This document shows positions 62,478 to 64,000 of a stretch of 64,000 bases of DNA, one piece after another. The first letter of the stretch is position 1. Each line of letters begins with the position of its first letter. The DNA comes from Duganella dendranthematis. Its GTDB lineage: Bacteria > Pseudomonadota > Gammaproteobacteria > Burkholderiales > Burkholderiaceae_D. Under the pieces are notes generated by a model, which saw only the letters and a list, made by a program, of their open reading frames with translations, was not told the origin of the DNA and did no database searches. The DNA lies in NCBI RefSeq assembly GCF_012849375.1, contig NZ_CP051684.1, positions 1,178,001-1,242,000 of the forward strand, in the 5' to 3' direction. A program made the position numbers and the translations under genes.

Positions 62478-63647
62478 TTGAAGATAGCAGTCATTTCCCG
62501 CGATGAGCGACACCTGGCCGAAGTGATGCGCATGTTGCGCGCGCGCTCGCCCGCCGATGAAATCGACCACTTGGTGGGGGGCGTCACGCGCGCCGCCACG
62601 CTAACCGACGAACAGCTGCCGGACGTGCTGATCCTCGACCGGCCATCGCGCGAGGATGGCGACCTGGAAAATCTGGAGCGCTTCTCGGCGCAGTATCCGC
62701 GCATCGCCTGCGTGGCGCTGTGCACCGAGCGCGATCCGGAATTCCTGATGCAGGCGATGCGCGCCGGCGTGCGCGAAGTGCTGCCGTCGCCGGCCACCAG
62801 CACCACGCTGTATCCGGCCATCGAACGCATCGGCGAAAAGCTGGAGCGGCGCGGCCAGGTCAGCGGCAAGGTGCTGGCGTTCATCTCGTGCAAGGGCGGC
62901 AGCGGCGCCACCTTCCTCGCCACCAATCTGGGCTACGCGCTGGCCGCCAGCGGCAAGCACAAGGTGGCGCTGATCGACATGAACCTGCAGTTCGGTGACG
63001 CCTCGCTGTTCGTCTCCGACCACAAGCCGCTGGCCACGCTGAGCGATGTGGCGCAGCAGATCCACCGGCTGGACCCGTCGTTCCTGTCGTCCAGCATGCT
63101 GAGCGTGACGCCCAACTATGGCGTGCTGGCGGCGCCGTCCGATCCGGCCCACGCCAACGACGTCAAGCCCGACCACATCGACGCCATCCTCAAGCTGGCG
63201 CGCCGCCAGTACGATTTCATTCTGCTCGACGTCGGCCGCAGCCTGGACGCGGTCAGCATCCGCGCGCTCGACCATGCCGACCATATCTACCCGATTCTGC
63301 AGACCACGCTGCCGTATATCCGCGACGGCAAGCGCCTGCTCAACGTGTTCCGTTCGCTGGAATACGGCAAGGAGAAAATCCACCTGGCGGTCAACCGCTA
63401 CGACAAGGGCGGCGAGATCCGCCTGCAAGACCTGGAAGGCGCGTTTGACGCCGACGTCAATATCACCTTCCCCAACCATTACGATGCGGCCGCCGCCTCG
63501 GTCAACCAGGGCGTGCCGGTGCTGAAGCTGTCGCCGAGCAGTCCATTGAGCCTGGCGCTGGCGGCACTGGCCCGCACCCTGACCGGCGAAGCGGCGCCGG
63601 AAGCTCAGGGCGGCGGCTGGCTGTCCAAGCTGCTGCCGCGCAAATAA
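62478..63647 (+). CDS. cpaE: Pilus assembly protein CpaE/TadZ
   Basis: A 389-residue MinD-type localisation ATPase with an atypical receiver N-domain (DVLILDRPSREDGDLEN) and a deviant Walker A SCKGGSGATFLATNLG; the later YDFILLDVGRSLDA is the Walker B region. It starts at TTG 62478 with AGGAA. cpaF begins ten bases after it. Confidence 0.93.
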   Translation: MKIAVISRDERHLAEVMRMLRARSPADEIDHLVGGVTRAATLTDEQLPDVLILDRPSREDGDLENLERFSAQYPRIACVALCTERDPEFLMQAMRAGVREVLPSPATSTTLYPAIERIGEKLERRGQVSGKVLAFISCKGGSGATFLATNLGYALAASGKHKVALIDMNLQFGDASLFVSDHKPLATLSDVAQQIHRLDPSFLSSSMLSVTPNYGVLAAPSDPAHANDVKPDHIDAILKLARRQYDFILLDVGRSLDAVSIRALDHADHIYPILQTTLPYIRDGKRLLNVFRSLEYGKEKIHLAVNRYDKGGEIRLQDLEGAFDADVNITFPNHYDAAAASVNQGVPVLKLSPSSPLSLALAALARTLTGEAAPEAQGGGWLSKLLPRK

Positions 63648-63657
63648 GGATTGAACC

Positions 63658-64000
63658 ATGAGCACCCCGATTTCATTGCGTGAACGGCTGGAGAGCGGCG
63701 AAGCCCGCGTCGCCGGCCAGCGCGTCACCGGCATCGACAACCGCGCCTACCAGAAGCTCAAGCAGCGGCTGCACGCCGCGCTGCTCGACCGGGTCGACCT
63801 GGAAAGCATGCAGCGGCTGACCCAGGACCAGTTGCGCACCGAGCTGCGCAACCTGGTCGAGAAACTGCTGGAAGAAGACGCGGTGGTGATCAACGACGCC
63901 GAACGCAAGACGCTGACGCGCGACATCCAGAATGAGATGCTGGGCTTTGGCCCACTGGAACCGCTGCTGGAAGACCCGACCGTGTCGGACATCCTGGTCA
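63658..64000 (+). CDS. cpaF: CpaF/TadA secretion ATPase (3' truncated by window)
   Basis: The first 114 codons of a Flp secretion ATPase, from ATG 63658 to the right edge. The N-terminal helical region RLTQDQLRTELRNLVEKL and the conserved EMLGFGPLEPLLEDPTVSDI identify it; the Walker motifs lie beyond the window. It would power pilus assembly with CpaE. Confidence 0.92.
   Translation, partial: MSTPISLRERLESGEARVAGQRVTGIDNRAYQKLKQRLHAALLDRVDLESMQRLTQDQLRTELRNLVEKLLEEDAVVINDAERKTLTRDIQNEMLGFGPLEPLLEDPTVSDILV

Overview
The window is GC-rich chromosomal DNA from a betaproteobacterium, most likely Oxalobacteraceae (Massilia, Duganella or Janthinobacterium-like). I infer this from high GC with strong third-position bias, the betaproteobacterial order yebC-purD-hemF-nadD-rsfS-rlmH-maf-rng, the long-form isocitrate lyase, a single FxDxF PEP-CTERM protein, a Flp/Tad pilus locus and a bacteriophytochrome. 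No species-level marker is visible.

Layout. 1-6 kb: the end of a branched-chain amino acid binding protein, then a light-sensing set of heme oxygenase (bphO), soluble REC-kinase-REC hybrid, single-domain response regulator and bacteriophytochrome (bphP). 6-21 kb: accessory metabolic and regulatory genes. These include a TetR/GNAT pair, a YoaK-like membrane protein, a JmjC/cupin-8 protein, msrA, a TonB-domain protein, a small membrane-protein pair with a probable frameshift, a DUF2946/PepSY pair, a Tat-exported hydrolase, a Tat-type PLP enzyme, a frameshifted LysR opposite a FUSC protein, and AraC and LuxR regulators. 21.7-24 kb: a lower-GC island beside tRNA-Thr(CGT). It holds a type VI secretion cargo module (PAAR-adaptor, M15-like peptidoglycan peptidase, exported candidate immunity protein) and a truncated NYN/OST-HTH pseudogene.

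24-32 kb: fbp, pepN, a DUF4136 lipoprotein, DUF6328, quinone oxidoreductase, mgsA, an EamA transporter and a HigBA-type toxin-antitoxin pair. 32-42 kb: a PhoD-like phosphatase with an alanine-rich insertion, then the dense housekeeping operon yebC to rng. 42-51.7 kb: PEP-CTERM protein, S53 peptidase, exported methyltransferase-fold protein, isocitrate lyase, an aldo/keto reductase with divergent LysR, and secreted proteins of unknown function. 51.7-64 kb: the Tad locus. TadG/TadE-like genes lie on the minus strand, a NarX/NarL-like two-component pair sits in the middle, and two Flp pilins, prepilin peptidase, an AAA+ ATPase and cpaB-cpaC-lipoprotein-cpaE-cpaF lie on the plus strand. cpaF runs off the end.

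Most notable: the compact T6SS effector-immunity island next to tRNA-Thr, a T8 homopolymer that splits a small membrane protein from an ideal ribosome binding site, palindromic operator-like sites upstream of the flp pilins and of aceA, and the Ala-rich insertion inside the PhoD catalytic domain. No rRNA, CRISPR array, insertion sequence or phage was seen.
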